Shown: in pieces, positions 36,601 through 47,929 of the stretch
Layout of the letters: the number at the start of each line of letters is the position of its first letter
How positions within the stretch are numbered: the stretch's first letter is position 1
Source of the DNA: Haliclystus octoradiatus
Taxonomy: Eukaryota > Cnidaria > Staurozoa > Stauromedusae > Haliclystidae
Direction of reading: 5' to 3'
Assembly (NCBI GenBank): GCA_916610825.1
Contig: OU744450.1
Span: 5,786,030-5,850,029 of the forward strand
DNA: 64,000 bases
Position numbers and translations under genes: made by a program
Notes under the pieces: model-generated
Seen by the model: the letters and a program-made list of their open reading frames with translations, nothing else
Told to the model about the DNA's origin: nothing
Database searches by the model: none

Positions 36601-39600
36601 ACGCGCGACATTTCAAACATATTGAATATCAGCAATGTTTAATAAATGTTTTACTTTTCACAAGAAATTAAGTTTGATTGTTTGATAATCTAAGCCCCGG
36701 AAATTTTTCCGCATCGAAACGAGATGATCTTAAAATAGCTTTTGAGGCCTATTCTCAGTGATTTTGCCGTGGCAAAACAGATCAAAATGTTTGGAATTGA
36801 TCGATATTGGGTCAACAAATATAGACTTTTGAGGATGTTATTGATGTCGGACAAAGACGTCGTTTTTAAATTTGAATTATTCAATGCTTGAGAATGTTAA
36901 ATACAATTTATTTGGTTGATTTAGACAAAGGTAAGATAATATTATGGTCTGTTTAAAACTCTTTAAAACCCAAATCTGAGTTAGACTATCTTGGTTCCAT
37001 TATAATATCTTGGTAACAGTAAAGAATCTGTATTCTTTGACTCTTTCACCATATACCGTATTATTATTATTTACCGCTCTGTCAAATGAAGACATAGAGC
37101 CCTATATTATCTGCTACAGTGAAACCTGTATATAACGGCCAGCTACGAGAGATAGATAAATTGACCATTATATACAGGTGGCCTTCATATACAGGTTTGA
37201 TTCAATAGAAAATATTATTTTGGACATTGCAAGAGTGACCACTATAGACAGGTGGCCGCTTTATAGAGGTGACCGTTATAACAGGTTTGACTATATTAGA
37301 TAAGCATACATTTTATTAGGTATCAGATAGATCTATATACCTTTTTCATCTAAAGTACTTTGATGTTTAATGCTATGTTTATATGATGTGAAATTCCAAC
37401 TTCTCTTCTAATAGATCAACTTTCAATATTCAAGAATTTGCAGCTGGAATTGAGGTTTGTTAACAATATATTATTATTTTGCTACGACGCAATCACACAG
37501 CTGAAATTTATGATGAAGCACCAGTACAAACATTTGCAAATTATTACACATTCTAATCCTACTTTGTTGATATTCTCTTCCTTATTTTGTGAAAAGAATC
37601 ATAAAATATCACAAAATTTAGACTTTTTTGTAGGCCCTATTGTCTTTCTAATTTTTTTGTTATTTCTATGTCCATTTGATATGCGTTTGAACTAAAAAGA
37701 GTTTTCAAATTACAGCCTTGATGTCTTGCTGTCTTGATTCGTTATCTTGATTCTAAAATGCTTTGTTTGATTGGTCCAGCATTAGCCTACCATGTAAATT
37801 GATCTTAGGGACCGTTCACAATTAACGTCAACCAACTTTCATTCAAATTTTGTCCCCCTCCCCCTTTTGTCAACTTTACCAATGCAAGTTTTGAACAGGA
37901 TATCAGCTTTCACTCAACCCCCAACTTTCACATCACTGGTTGATGTAAATTGTGAGTTTTCCCTTGTATTAGCTGACATGTTTTCGTATTTAATTGCGCA
38001 ATATTATTCATTATAATTACTTAGATAGCTGTCAAAGCAATTGGGGAAAGTATTGGAAACAATGATTTAAATGGACGCCTAGAAGGATTCTTTGGTAAAA
38101 TTTATCAACTACAATTACAAATAAATTTGTAATAGTTTCAATATAGATGATATACATTTGAATTTAATATTACATTAGCAATCAATACATATTTCTTCTT
38201 CTTAACTAAGATTCACTAAGATCAATTAATTTTTATGACCTACGTCATAATGCATCGCTGATAAAGTTTATGCTTCAAATCTGGTACATGAATGTCATTG
38301 ATGTAACCCCTGCGAAAACAGTTCAGGAGTTCATGAACAGTTCATGAACAGTTCATGAACAGTTCATGAACGTTAAATGGCCCCAAAAATTTTCATGAAC
38401 TGTCTGTGATGGTTCATGAACTGTTCATGAACAGTTCAGGAAAGTTGGAGCCATTTAACGTTCATGAACTGTTCATGGAGTTCAGGAGTTCATGAACAGT
38501 TCATGAACGTTAAATGGCCCCAAAAATTTTCATGAACTGTCTGTGATGGTTCATGAACTGTTCATGAACAGTTCAGGAAAGTTGGAGCCATTTAACGTTC
38601 ATGAACTGTTCATGGACTGTTCATGAACTCCTGAACTGTTTTTCGCAGAGGAAGATTCCATTCCAACGATTTGATTGCCTTTCATATGATATTCCAAATT
38701 ATAAATTATACCCAAGGTTTGAGCCAGAAAATGTTTTACGGTGTTATAATTTGAAAAACACGATGTTCATTGGAAATTATGACGGCATAGAATATTGTCG
38801 ATGAATTATATTTCAATTTTTAATTTATAAATGGCTGTTTGTAAGCAAAATCACTCAACAATGTCATAATTCCCTGTATTGCGAAATACAGTTCAGAAGC
38901 TTATGAACATCAAATATCCCCAAATTTTGATGAACTGCTCCAAAACTGCTCATTAACTCCTAAACTGTTTTTTCAGGGGGCAATTGCATATATATTTTAT
39001 GATTAATAAACCAACCAAATTATCGACAGATGGCTAGAGCAAATTTAGAAGAGAGGTAATATTGTTCTGTTTGATAGGCCAGAGCCTGTACAAAAATCCT
39101 GGAAGAAAACAGCAAGATATTGTTGACTGGTTAGTTGGGGGTTTGGACTGTAGGCCTATAAATCAGAAACATTTTGAATACCACTTTGGTCTTTTGTCGG
39201 TCCCTGCCTGTGAAAACCCTTGCGAAAACCAATTCAGGAGTTCATGAACAGTTCATGAATGTCAAATGGCCCCAAATGTTCATGAACTGTTCATGAACTG
39301 TTCATGATCTGTTAGCGAGTGTTCATGTTCATGGACTGTTCATGAACAGTTCATGAAAATTGGGGCCATTTAACGTTCATGAACTGTTCATGAACTGCTC
39401 ATGAACTCCTGAACTGTTTATCGCAGGAGAACCAGTTTATACTTTATACCTTTTTTCAATTAGAATATCATTTTCTTATTTATTTAATATCAGTGTTTAT
39501 TATAATCATATAAAATTTTGTTTCAAATTTTTTCTTTTCACATTTAAAATTTGAATGGCTCAATGGCTATTATTTCACGTGTTTCATTGTTATGATTAAT

Positions 39601-42600
39601 TTTATTGTAGGAAATGATTTATACACCAAAGTCAAAAATTCAATGAAAGAATTCAAAGAAAATGGACTATCCATTCATTTGGTAAGAATGATTTGGTTTC
39701 TCAGCAACCTATTCATCATTTATTTATTTTCAAGAAAACAAATTGTTATTGACTTGTTGATATTTACATTTTTAAATGAAATTTACACTATAGAGTGCTT
39801 CATTTTGATTCTGAAATATGAAATTTCTGATTCTGTATAAAATTGATTTTAAAGTAATTATAAAATGTATTCAATTTTGACTCAATCTCAATGTTCGCTC
39901 ATTATCATTTAGATTATTTTCTAATCATTTGATTCAACAAATATCTTGTCATTTGCTTGTTTCGAATTTTTTTTTTAGGAAATCGAATCAGTTCGTCCTG
40001 TCAAGATAACACGTATGTTACATTATGGTATATTGATTAAATAATTGGACTTGTTTTCTTCATCTTTTAATTTTGAAAATTAAGGATGTGCGAATCCTAT
40101 CCGATCAGATCAGATTCACATTTTTCTTTTTGATTGGATCAGACTTCTGATTGGTTTAGATTCTGATCGGATTGAATCATACCGCAATTCTGTCACATTA
40201 AATTTGAATTTGAGAATATTTACATTGTTAAGATTGCTCATCTATATCAAGTTTAGTTTATAATCGTAGTCATTTAACCAAACATATCTATTTAATTCAT
40301 AATTTAGTTCTTATTATATTTTCCATTTTACTTATAACCTCTGTTTGAATGTAGCCTCTTTTAGTTAGTGCACATGCTTAAATTTTTGTGACATAAAGAA
40401 TCATTTGTCTTTTGGCTCGGCTTACGAGGAGTAACGCCCGAGACATATTTTTGATAATACTAAACATTAAAATTACTTATAATGCCTTATAATGCAGTAC
40501 AAAAATATTATACAGAAATCGTTGCACACGTAGTTATTCTTCTGTGTTGATTCATAACATATAGTAAGACCGCGATCGATCACACAAAGCTGTGTTACAA
40601 TTTCGAGACAAAATTACGTCTGAAACATACATTGTTTCTGCATTTTCGTTGGATTTTAACAATATTGTATCACTTGATTTAATCAATCAAGGATCATGCG
40701 GCTACAAAGGTTAAACATTTTGAATTTGTTCTAAGAATTATCCAATAATAAGACAATAGTAAAAAAGCATGGGCTAGTTGGCATGACATAGGCCTACTTT
40801 CTTCATTTTGAAAGAAATTCAAACAATTAAAAAATAATAATTATTGATTGTGATATTTTTCTTTTCCTATTTTGATGTTGTGTTTTATTTACTTATTTGG
40901 TAATTGTATTATAGGTGCACGGTTTATTTGTGGAAATGCTGAACCTGGTGATGAACATATTTTAGAATTATTTGGCCAGCAAATTATCACCAGCAAACGG
41001 AAACTTGATGAAATCGTCAATTTAGAAAATGGTAGGAATGTCTCTTGCAAAAACTTTTGTTGAGTTCATGAACTGTTCCTGAACTGCTTGAATTTCATTC
41101 AAAACTTGAGTTCAGTGTTATATGTTTTCTTAATTATCATTCCAGAAAACTGACGTTGCTCAAAAACAGTTTGATTTTGTGACGCTTTGAAGTCTATGGA
41201 TAACTGCAGTCATGATTTTCCATACGGCTCATAGCATAATGATTAAAGTGAAGTAATTGAGACGGTAATGTGCTTAAAAAATTTATGTGTTCTATTTTCT
41301 ATTCATAGGCGGTGCAGATGTATCAGGAACATATAACGAAGCTAAAGCTATAGGAGCACAGGCATTGGTGAATGGAATCAAATTTCAAATTGACGTTAAA
41401 TTTGCATCCAATGAAAGGTAAATGTAATGAATGTTGTTGCTCTTACTAAGTATTCACAATATTGATCTAGTTTTGACCTTATAGTAGCCGATTGTGAATT
41501 TATATTTTATAATTCAGGAAAGGCAATCAGTAGTTTCGAATTCATTTCATTTAGTGGGAGGGGTGATATGAATCGAGCTAACCCAGGTAACAAAGAGGTG
41601 GACTGTTTATGCTAGGTGTTTTATAGTAGTATCATCCAACTTTCAGTCCCACATAAGTCACCGGCCTGGCCTTGCTTTTCCAACCTCTTATCAATTTCAT
41701 TTCCATATTTTCCAACAAAAATAACCAATAATAAATTACGGCTAGTCCACCAAACTGTGTTTATATGGATAATTTCTGTCTCACCGGATCCCACTGCTCT
41801 CCAGTTGAGCTAGTCAGATAACCATATAAACACACTGCAATTTAACAATAGGTAACAGTATTGTATGTTGATCTCACTCAAATGTGTCGCCTTCACATTG
41901 CCGGGCTGGCCCACCTCATGTAAACACTCCCTTAATCTCAACGTTTCAATCACCGGCCAATAATAAATAAAATTAATTCAAAACTACTGTTGCTTTTGAT
42001 TTTTGTAATTAAATGTTATACAAAGAAGCTACTTATCATATAATTAATGACCATTGAAATATTCATTTGCTGGTTCCAAAATGCCCAATTTCCATGCAGT
42101 AAGCCAAACTAGCCACAATAGATTCCTTTGCCAATATAGGACAGATTCGTACAAGATCTGACAAAAGGTTCAGTCTTCTGGAATCCTTGAGGTAATGCTT
42201 AATGGTAATGCTCTTCTGAAATTTTTTTGTTGAGGTTTGACCAATAAATCATTAAAAATATCAATTTTCTTCTGAATGTTTTTGTTGAGGTTTGACCAAT
42301 AAATCATATAATTATCAATTTTCTTCTGAATTTTCTCTTATCTTCTGGAATCTATGATTCTAGGATTCCTACTTTTGTCGGACCCTGGATCATTTTTTTT
42401 TTAATAATTAAACCCTGAATAAATTTCGTAATAAATTTTCTTGAGCAGACAGAAAGTGTTATAGTCATGTATCAACATACCGGTAATTGTAATATTTATT
42501 TATTTTTGTTTTCTATATTAGATTCTATGTTTTCCATACTGAAAATGATAGTGAAATTCTTCAAGGTGTCAATAAATTATGCGAAGTACAACATGTATGG

Positions 42601-42708
42601 TGTTTTGAAACATCAATTGACATTTATAATAATGATGACAATGACGGAGAATATCCGTTAGATTGGCAAGTTGTAAACATGGATGAATTATGTCAGACGA
42701 CAAGGTAA
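33636..42708 (+). CDS. Mitochondrial Tim44-like protein, possibly MAIP1, 9 exons, 281 aa
   Basis: Exons: 33636-33777, 35423-35498, 37415-37454, 38025-38094, 39611-39681, 39979-40012, 40915-41031, 41309-41417, 42522-42708; GT/AG introns, 282 codons with stop. The N-terminus MLQVARRIKGFGLEKRLHN is basic and amphipathic, typical of a mitochondrial presequence. The body reads FNIQEFAAGIEIAVKAIGES, LEGFFGNDLYTKVKNSMKEF, then a C-terminal alpha/beta region ending DWQVVNMDEL. This pattern and length fit the Tim44-like fold of MAIP1 (m-AAA protease-interacting protein 1, 291 aa in human), which acts in the matrix in assembly of the mitochondrial calcium uniporter. The gene is certain; the MAIP1 name is a tentative reading, and another Tim44-like protein is possible. 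Introns carry many foldback repeats. Confidence 0.75.
34315..34410. repeat. Family C foldback fragment
   Basis: CAGTTCATGAACTTTAAATGG and CGTTCATGAACAATTCATC are recognisable arms with the family's 'aaatggccca' core. It lies in intron 1 of the Tim44-like gene. Confidence 0.5.
34851..35027. mobile_element. Family A MITE
   Basis: Contains AAACCTGTTATAACTGTCACC near the left and ATATACAGGTTTCACTG at the right end followed by TA. Near full length, in intron 1 of the Tim44-like gene. Confidence 0.75.
35047..35209. mobile_element. Family B MITE
   Basis: Starts CAGTGTCCAAAAACAG and ends CCCCACTTTTGTCGGACCC, placed about 20 bp after a family A element. The interior has TTTTCTTCGGAATTTTC. Confidence 0.65.
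35941..36122. mobile_element. Family D MITE with TA target
   Basis: The left end CAGTAGAACTTGCTTAATATC pairs with the right end GGGATATTAAGCGAGTTCGACTG region; TA lies on both sides, as in Tc1/mariner elements. The interior repeats 'ttaagcgaggtgggat' and 'aagcaaggtagg'. A second copy is at 43718-43902. Confidence 0.75.
36182..37012. mobile_element. Family E foldback element, ~360-bp arms, 7-bp TSD
   Basis: Two arms of about 360 bp (36182-36545 and 36648-37012) are close reverse complements around a short centre containing CGCGCGG. Ends are CAAGATATTATAATAGAACC and its complement. gtaacag flanks both sides (36175-36181 and 37013-37019). The arms yield matching small open frames (MNNSNLKTTSLSDIN...), which are not a gene. 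A smaller relative lies at 56487-56866. It is in intron 2 of the Tim44-like gene. Confidence 0.85.
37117..37292. mobile_element. Family A MITE, inverted
   Basis: Starts CAGTGAAACCTGTATATAACG after TA and ends TATAACAGGTTTGACT. Opposite orientation to the copy at 34851. It lies 100 bp after the family E element. Confidence 0.8.
38308..38650. repeat. Family C foldback with an internal tandem duplication
   Basis: Begins CCCCTGCGAAAACAGTTCAGG and ends TGAACTGTTTTTCGCAG. Two near-identical blocks of roughly 145 bp (each with 'gttaaatggccccaaaaatt' and 'ggttcatgaactgttcatga') lie in tandem inside. Dense GTTCATGAAC palindromes allow extensive hairpin folding. Confidence 0.8.
38875..38980. repeat. 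Family C foldback, diverged copy
   Basis: TGCGAAATACAGTTCAGAAGC on the left and CTCCTAAACTGTTTTTTCAGG on the right keep the family ends; the centre is 'aatatccccaaattttgatg'. Confidence 0.6.
39217..39430. repeat. Family C foldback
   Basis: CTTGCGAAAACCAATTCAGG at the left, AACTCCTGAACTGTTTATCG at the right. Inside are at least eight TTCATGAAC-type units and the 'tggggccattta' core. Confidence 0.75.
41750..41845 (-). mobile_element. tRNA-like SINE fragment
   Basis: On the minus strand GACTAGCTCAACTGGAGAGCA resembles a tRNA box A region; no good box B follows. Short inverted repeats TGTTTATATGG and CCATATAAACA flank it. It lies in the last intron of the Tim44-like gene. Confidence 0.35.
42152..42387. 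mobile_element. Family B MITE with internal duplication
   Basis: The left end contains CTGACAAAAGGTTCAGTCTTC, the right end is CTACTTTTGTCGGACCCTGG. The segment 'tttgttgaggtttgaccaataaatca' occurs twice, making it longer than other copies. Confidence 0.7.
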
Positions 42709-42977
42709 TCAGCAAATATCCAGCAAATGTGTAAGTCAATTAATACACAGACTATATTAATATATGACAATATGAACTGTATTACTATTTAGAAAATAAA
42801 ATGATAGTATATGTAGGCATAAAATACTGTTATTACTATTTTGAGAAATTATACCATAGTAAAAGGAATCTGGTTATCAGAATTGTATTTATAAATGTTT
42901 TATAATGATGATGATGCAATACAGTTAATAACAAATGTATTAACTCAACTTGTAGAACAACTAAGCATTGGCTCGCA

Positions 42978-43171
42978 CAGGGTCCGACAAAGTCCGGAAA
43001 CTTGGAAACCTAGTTTGCGAAAGGCTAGCAAAATTCAAAAGGAAAAGGCAAAATGCTGGATATAAGGCTAAAATAAAATTTTGACTTTACGTTTTTAAGT
43101 CAGTAATATTACTCAAACGTTTATCTAAAAGTTAAGGTTTGCGGAAGGTAAAACATTTTGTCGGACCCTTG
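42978..43171. mobile_element. Family B-like MITE, diverged interior
   Basis: Ends CAGGGTCCGACAAAGTCC and ACATTTTGTCGGACCCTTGG are inverted repeats; the interior ('gcaaaattcaaaaggaaaagg') differs from standard copies. Located between the convergent Tim44-like and fibrinogen genes. Confidence 0.65.
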
Positions 43172-43447
43172 GCTCGCAGTTTCCTATAAGCTATTGATAT
43201 TTGGCGCACGAGAGGGCACGTAAAGAGGAGACATCAGAAAATCACGCGCCACCTGTTGAATGATTTTCTTCTTCAAGTTATTCATTTCATCCAGGAGCGC
43301 TTCTTATTTAAGATATCACACTTTTGTAGATAATTGCCTTGATATTGTAACAAGGCTAATTTCCATATAGTTTCAAATCAAGATTAACATAACTAACCAT
43401 CAATATGATGACTACAAATTAGTTATAACACTTTTTATATAGTATAT

Positions 43448-44155
43448 ACAGTCAAACCTCTTATAACAGTCACCTCTAAACAATGACCACATGTTTATAC
43501 AGTGTAACCCATTTAAATGCAATTCGTATCCGGTAAATGAAATTTAACAGCTACCTTAATCTGAAACCCTAGAAATGTTTTCTGGTCAAATCCTTGATAA
43601 CAATTTTGAATAAGTGCAAATATAGTTCAATTGCTCTGTTGTTTAATATGATTGCTAGAGGAGGTGTTTGGTCATCTTGGGGAATGGCCAATCAACCTTT
43701 CTCTTCTTCTTTGTATACAGTCGAACTTGTTAAAAATCCCCCCTCTGGTATGGATAAAAAGAAGGACATTAAGCGAGATGGGATATTAAGCGAGGTAGAT
43801 TATGAGAGTTAGTATGGAGAATGGAAAATAGAAATCAGTTTTATGTGGAGATATTAAGCAAGGTGGGACATAAAAAGAGGGGATATTAACCGAATTCAAT
43901 TGTATAGTGTTTAGTTATTTCTGGCATCCACTGTGAAAAATGAATTGATTTCATGAACCCGCTTAAGTGCGAGTCAAAAATGTCAACTGTTTTCATTGCA
44001 GTTATCCGAAATTTTTTACCAAGGATTTGACCAGAAAATAGTTTATAGGGTTTCAGATTCAGGTTGCAAATAAGCGGGAATTTCACTGTCTCAAGAATGA
44101 GCACTATAGACAGGTGGTCACTGTTAGAGGTGACCGTTATATCAGGTACTGCTCT
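43448..44155. mobile_element. Nested cluster of TA-type elements
   Basis: Outer pieces at 43448-43499 and 44090-44155 are family A ends facing each other. Between them an element from about 43500 to 44088 has long imperfect inverted repeats (CAGTGTAACCCATTTAAATG at left, GGGAATTTCACTG at right, both arms with 'tctggtcaaatccttg'). Inside that lies the family D copy at 43718-43902. Confidence 0.65.
43718..43902. mobile_element. Family D MITE, second copy
   Basis: CAGTCGAACTTGTTAAAAATC at the left, TATTAACCGAATTCAATTG at the right, TA on both sides. The interior aligns with the copy at 35941 ('ttaagcgagatgggatattaagcga'). Confidence 0.75.
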
Positions 44156-44249
44156 ATTATTAATTCCTGTATCATTTGTTTGAAAGGGTAAAACACAATG
44201 ATCTATTGTAAGATTATGTATGTTGTTGTGGCATAAAAATCCGGTGAAA

Positions 44250-47200
44250 TCAACCAATTTTTTTAATTTTCATTGAAAGTTTTTCAAATGACCTAGAGTA
44301 GCCAGTTATTATTCTTGAAACAAATCCAGTTTGGCCAGCTTCTCCATAAACACCATTCGGATTGATATAGCCACAATTATTAAACCACATTCCTGATTTT
44401 CTATCTTTAGCGCAATTAGTCTGTACTCTATCATTATCGCGGTCGAAAGTAGAGAACTTCATTCCTTTGTGGGTTCCAAAATCATCTGCTACATTTCCTA
44501 ATCAAAACATGAACAATGCATAGGGTATAAATGATTCCAAAATTAGAACTGATCGGTATAACACAGAAGTAAGACTTTTTAAGAAAAAGTCAAACAGAGA
44601 GAATGGATCCCTTGAAATTTAAAATACTTGTGAAAATGAACTCTGTCATTCATATAGACAGGCGTTTCTTACATCTTGGTTGTAATACACTATAGTTGAA
44701 CAATTATATATAGAAATAATCAGACTTGGTTTTAAATTGTAGATTCGTAAGCTGCTGAGTCCCTTGGCATAGACGTGTAAAACTAGCCTCGTAATTTCTA
44801 TTTTTATTAGAATAGGACACAAAGATGAGGCAAACGTCTTTCCCGTTACTCGGAGTATTGCTATCTTTAAGCAATAATAATCATCATCTAAATATCGGAG
44901 TAAACTCGTGAAACTCCGAGTAACGTGAAAAGGCTTTTACCTCATCTCTGCTCTGTTTTATCCAACATTGAACACTTTCATATGTGACATATGTGCATCT
45001 GAGTTTACACTCACTACAATTATTATTTATTTATTTATTTATTATTATTATATTTTGATGAAAGATGAGGCAAAAGCCTTTTCCTTTGCTCGGAGTTTCA
45101 CGCGTTTACTTTTCGTTCATCAGGCGGTCTGATGAACGTAAAGTAAACGCGTGAAACTCCGAGTAACGGAAAAGGCTTTTTGCTTCATCTTTGTGTCTAT
45201 TCTATATTATGCTCTGTATTAACAAACATTGAGCACCTCATATTATCTTATATTATTATAATATTTTGATGATAAAACATTTTTCAAATGAAGACATTGT
45301 ATCTATACACTATAGCACATGTATTTTCCCTGTATATAGGTATAGATCACATTAACAATGAACTGACCTTCGAATCCATCAAACTGGACAACATATTCGC
45401 TTGCTTCGTCACCAATACTAAAATTCCCATATTTGGCATATTTATTTTTACCTCTGTCCAACATGTCTATTCTAAGCGATGAATTACCATTTTTTGTAAG
45501 ACAATGCATTCGATCTAAACCAAGCCAAAAATTACCACGGATATCTCCAAATCCATTTTTGTATTCATTCCACGAACGATAGAAATCAACGCTGCCATCT
45601 ACTCTTCGCTGGATTACGATCCACCCTGTTAAGATTAAGATTGAATTCTGGATTTCAGAGATCCGGGGATGCCAAATGAAAGTAACACGGGGAAGTGCCA
45701 TTTTTTGAAAGTTCGTTTTCACGCAGTGGTCTTTCTAGATGGCTATGGATACGCCTTCAAGTAATTAGTTTTTAGTTAAACAGAATAGTTCGACTCTTGA
45801 GGTGAATCAGCAGTATTTTCATTGCGAAAAACGAACATTTGTTGAAAAAATATTCTATATGCGGTATAGTCGAGAATTCCAAATCTGTAAAAAGATCATT
45901 TCCATCTCTTTCGAAATGTTCGAATTTGGATTCACTACAAATTGTGGTTCAGCTTGGTGCTTAGGAAAAATGGCTTTTTGACTTATTAGCTACTTAAATG
46001 ATTAAATTTCAAATGCAGAAATCTTTAAATTCAACCCGTACAATGTGATTTTTTTTATTTTTGTGCCCACTGATTCATTTTCAGTACCAAGTCATTGTAA
46101 GTCATGTAATAACGAGACATTTTGGGGTATTTGGAAAAAATTATGAAAACATGAGGTTTTGCCTTTTGATTCCTGGGCTAGGTGATGTGTTATATGTTAA
46201 ATCATACTCCAATGCTTCTCGTTTCTAAATGAATGAAAACACTGGTCTCAACTCTTTTTCCCTTTCCAGAATATCTGAAGATTGTAAAACGGTTGAAACT
46301 ATTTCAGCGAGTTTCCAAATAATAAATATCTGATCGACTGTTGTTCAAATCCCCCCAAGGTCAACTCAACATTGACTTTATCTAAAACATCAAATGAGTA
46401 CCATCTGAGGATGGCGGATGGAATGGTCCAGAGAGAATTGCATTGTGACTAGCTGCGGCGCATGGTTGTGCGGGGTTGTGCATTGACATCAAGACTTATC
46501 TGCCATGAAATCTGTTAAAATTGATCTGCAGTGTCGCGGCTGAGATCAACAAAGAGGGTTTAAAATCATTGCTCTCAGCAAAAAGAGTCACTCTTCTAAA
46601 TAGAGGAGTGGTACGGGTGCCTTCAGTAGGGCGATGCCGTCTACATTTTTAAGAATATACCATCACGTTTCTCACAATAGGGTCGACTTATAGAAAATTA
46701 AAACTCAATTTTTGTTATCTTAATTAACTTGTTTTATCAAGTGCCTTGACTACTTTGCCAAGTAAACAAAGTAAACTTTGATAAACAGATAAGTATTTTT
46801 TGAGAGATATGCATTGAAAAAATGAGAATTTCAAATCTTGAAAAAAGGAGAAATACGTCATACTGTCAAATTCCTATCACGACTAATGAGCGCGATAAGA
46901 TCACCACAACTATCTATTAGTCGACCCAATTAAAAAGAAAGTGTAGAACGTTTTTGTCTGCATTCAGGCTATTACTGTTTACCTCCTTTGTCAGTTACCG
47001 AATCACATAAATCGGTTGTTACTCTGCCACCCAAATGTTTTGCAATGATTAGTGAATTTTGATCAGATGATAGACGAAGACATCCTTCAGGATCAAAGCA
47101 AGAACTCTACAATAAATTAATACATGACATTTTTAAGTATAACTGTTAACTTTGCGTACGTTATCATTAAAGAGATTTGTTCACCTCGCTCAAATTCAAC

Positions 47201-47929
47201 AATCTGTGGTTCAACTCCGCAATTTCATCTCTGCTTCGAACCTATATCGGAACACCAATAGTTAGATGTTGCTGTCACCAGAGCCTTCTGTATGAGCCTA
47301 ATGGAAAGGCTCTTGGTGTCACTACATTGACAAGACCCTCCAGTGCGTTACTATAAGTTAAGGGAAGTCTGTAACAAATGGTTCTGCAATTTTACCCCTG
47401 CCATTAATAAAGCCTGGAAATGGAAGCATTGTACGGGCTTAGTAGATGAGCTCAGTCTTGTTTTTGAAGCAACACGGATACCACTGTATGAACTGATGCA
47501 CATTGACAATCAAGGCCTATATCAATCATCCATCTTCCATAAAATCTGTTGGATTGATCTATACACTCTGTTTTCAAATATGCAAGTATGAAATTGAAAT
47601 TTTCTTGTTCTATATATATGCTACACAAATAAATTTCGTATACTCACAAGTCGCACAAGACGTGTAAAATATTCATTACTAATTGTAGAAGTATCTTTTA
47701 TTTCTTTAGACATATCACATTGAGTTTGATCTCCGCTGAATCGTAAGGCAGTCTCTTTACAATATGTAGATGGTAAACATTTGAAAGCACATCGTTTTAT
47801 GTCAGTCGGTGACGATGAAGCCGGAACGTTTTTATTAATTCTGAGAAAAGTTGTGCCCTTTGTAGATGATACTGCATCTGAAATGCCAAACTCCAACAAG
47901 ATGATTAGTGCAGCTAACATTATGAACAT
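44250..47929 (-). CDS. Secreted fibrinogen-related protein, 5 exons, 322 aa
   Basis: Minus-strand exons: 47929-47648, 47241-47185, 47106-46983, 45625-45368, 44497-44250; 323 codons with stop. Signal peptide MFIMLAALIILLEFG, then a Cys-rich region (RCAFKCLPSTYC...QCDMS) reminiscent of a PAN/apple domain, a short helical exon (DEIAELNHRLLNLSE), then a fibrinogen C-terminal domain: LCDSVTDKGGWIVIQRRVDG, FYRSWNEYKNGFGDIRGNFW, LGLD, DRDND calcium-site motif, NCA, and MWFNNCGYINPNGVY. The last residues MKIKKIG match the domain's usual end. Such proteins act outside the cell in recognition of sugars or microbes, clotting or signalling; which role applies here cannot be told. Complete and intact. Confidence 0.88.
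44812..44962. repeat. Family F hairpin, copy with unequal arms
   Basis: CAAAGATGAGGCAAACGTC and CCCGTTACTCGGAGT on the left; GTGAAACTCCGAGTAACGTG and CTTTTACCTCATCTC on the right. It lies between fibrinogen-gene exons 4 and 5. Confidence 0.7.
45061..45192. repeat. Family F hairpin, near-perfect 132-bp palindrome
   Basis: Arms of about 60 bp: AAAGATGAGGCAAAAGCC... and ...GGCTTTTTGCTTCATCTTT, with CGGAGTTTCACGCGTTTAC exactly mirrored. The short loop is CAGGCGGTCTG. It would form a very stable hairpin in RNA of either strand. Confidence 0.85.
46322..46648 (+). mobile_element. tRNA-derived SINE, 5'-truncated copy
   Basis: Starts near a box B-like TTGTTCAAATCCCCCC and runs through GTGTCGCGGCTGAGATC to GGTACGGGTGCCTTCAGTAG and GATGCCGTCTAC; the same family as 27569-27877 on the opposite strand. 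Box A is absent or beyond recognition. Confidence 0.7.

Noticed and set aside
36310-36884. Two near-identical small frames (MNNSNLKTTSLSDIN...) on opposite strands, again in part at 56616
   Set aside because: They are the two arms of the family E foldback and its relative; the same sequence mirrored, with no sign of selection for protein.
44813-45192. CRISPR-like spaced repeats
   Set aside because: The repeats are inverted hairpin arms of a mobile family, not evenly spaced direct repeats.
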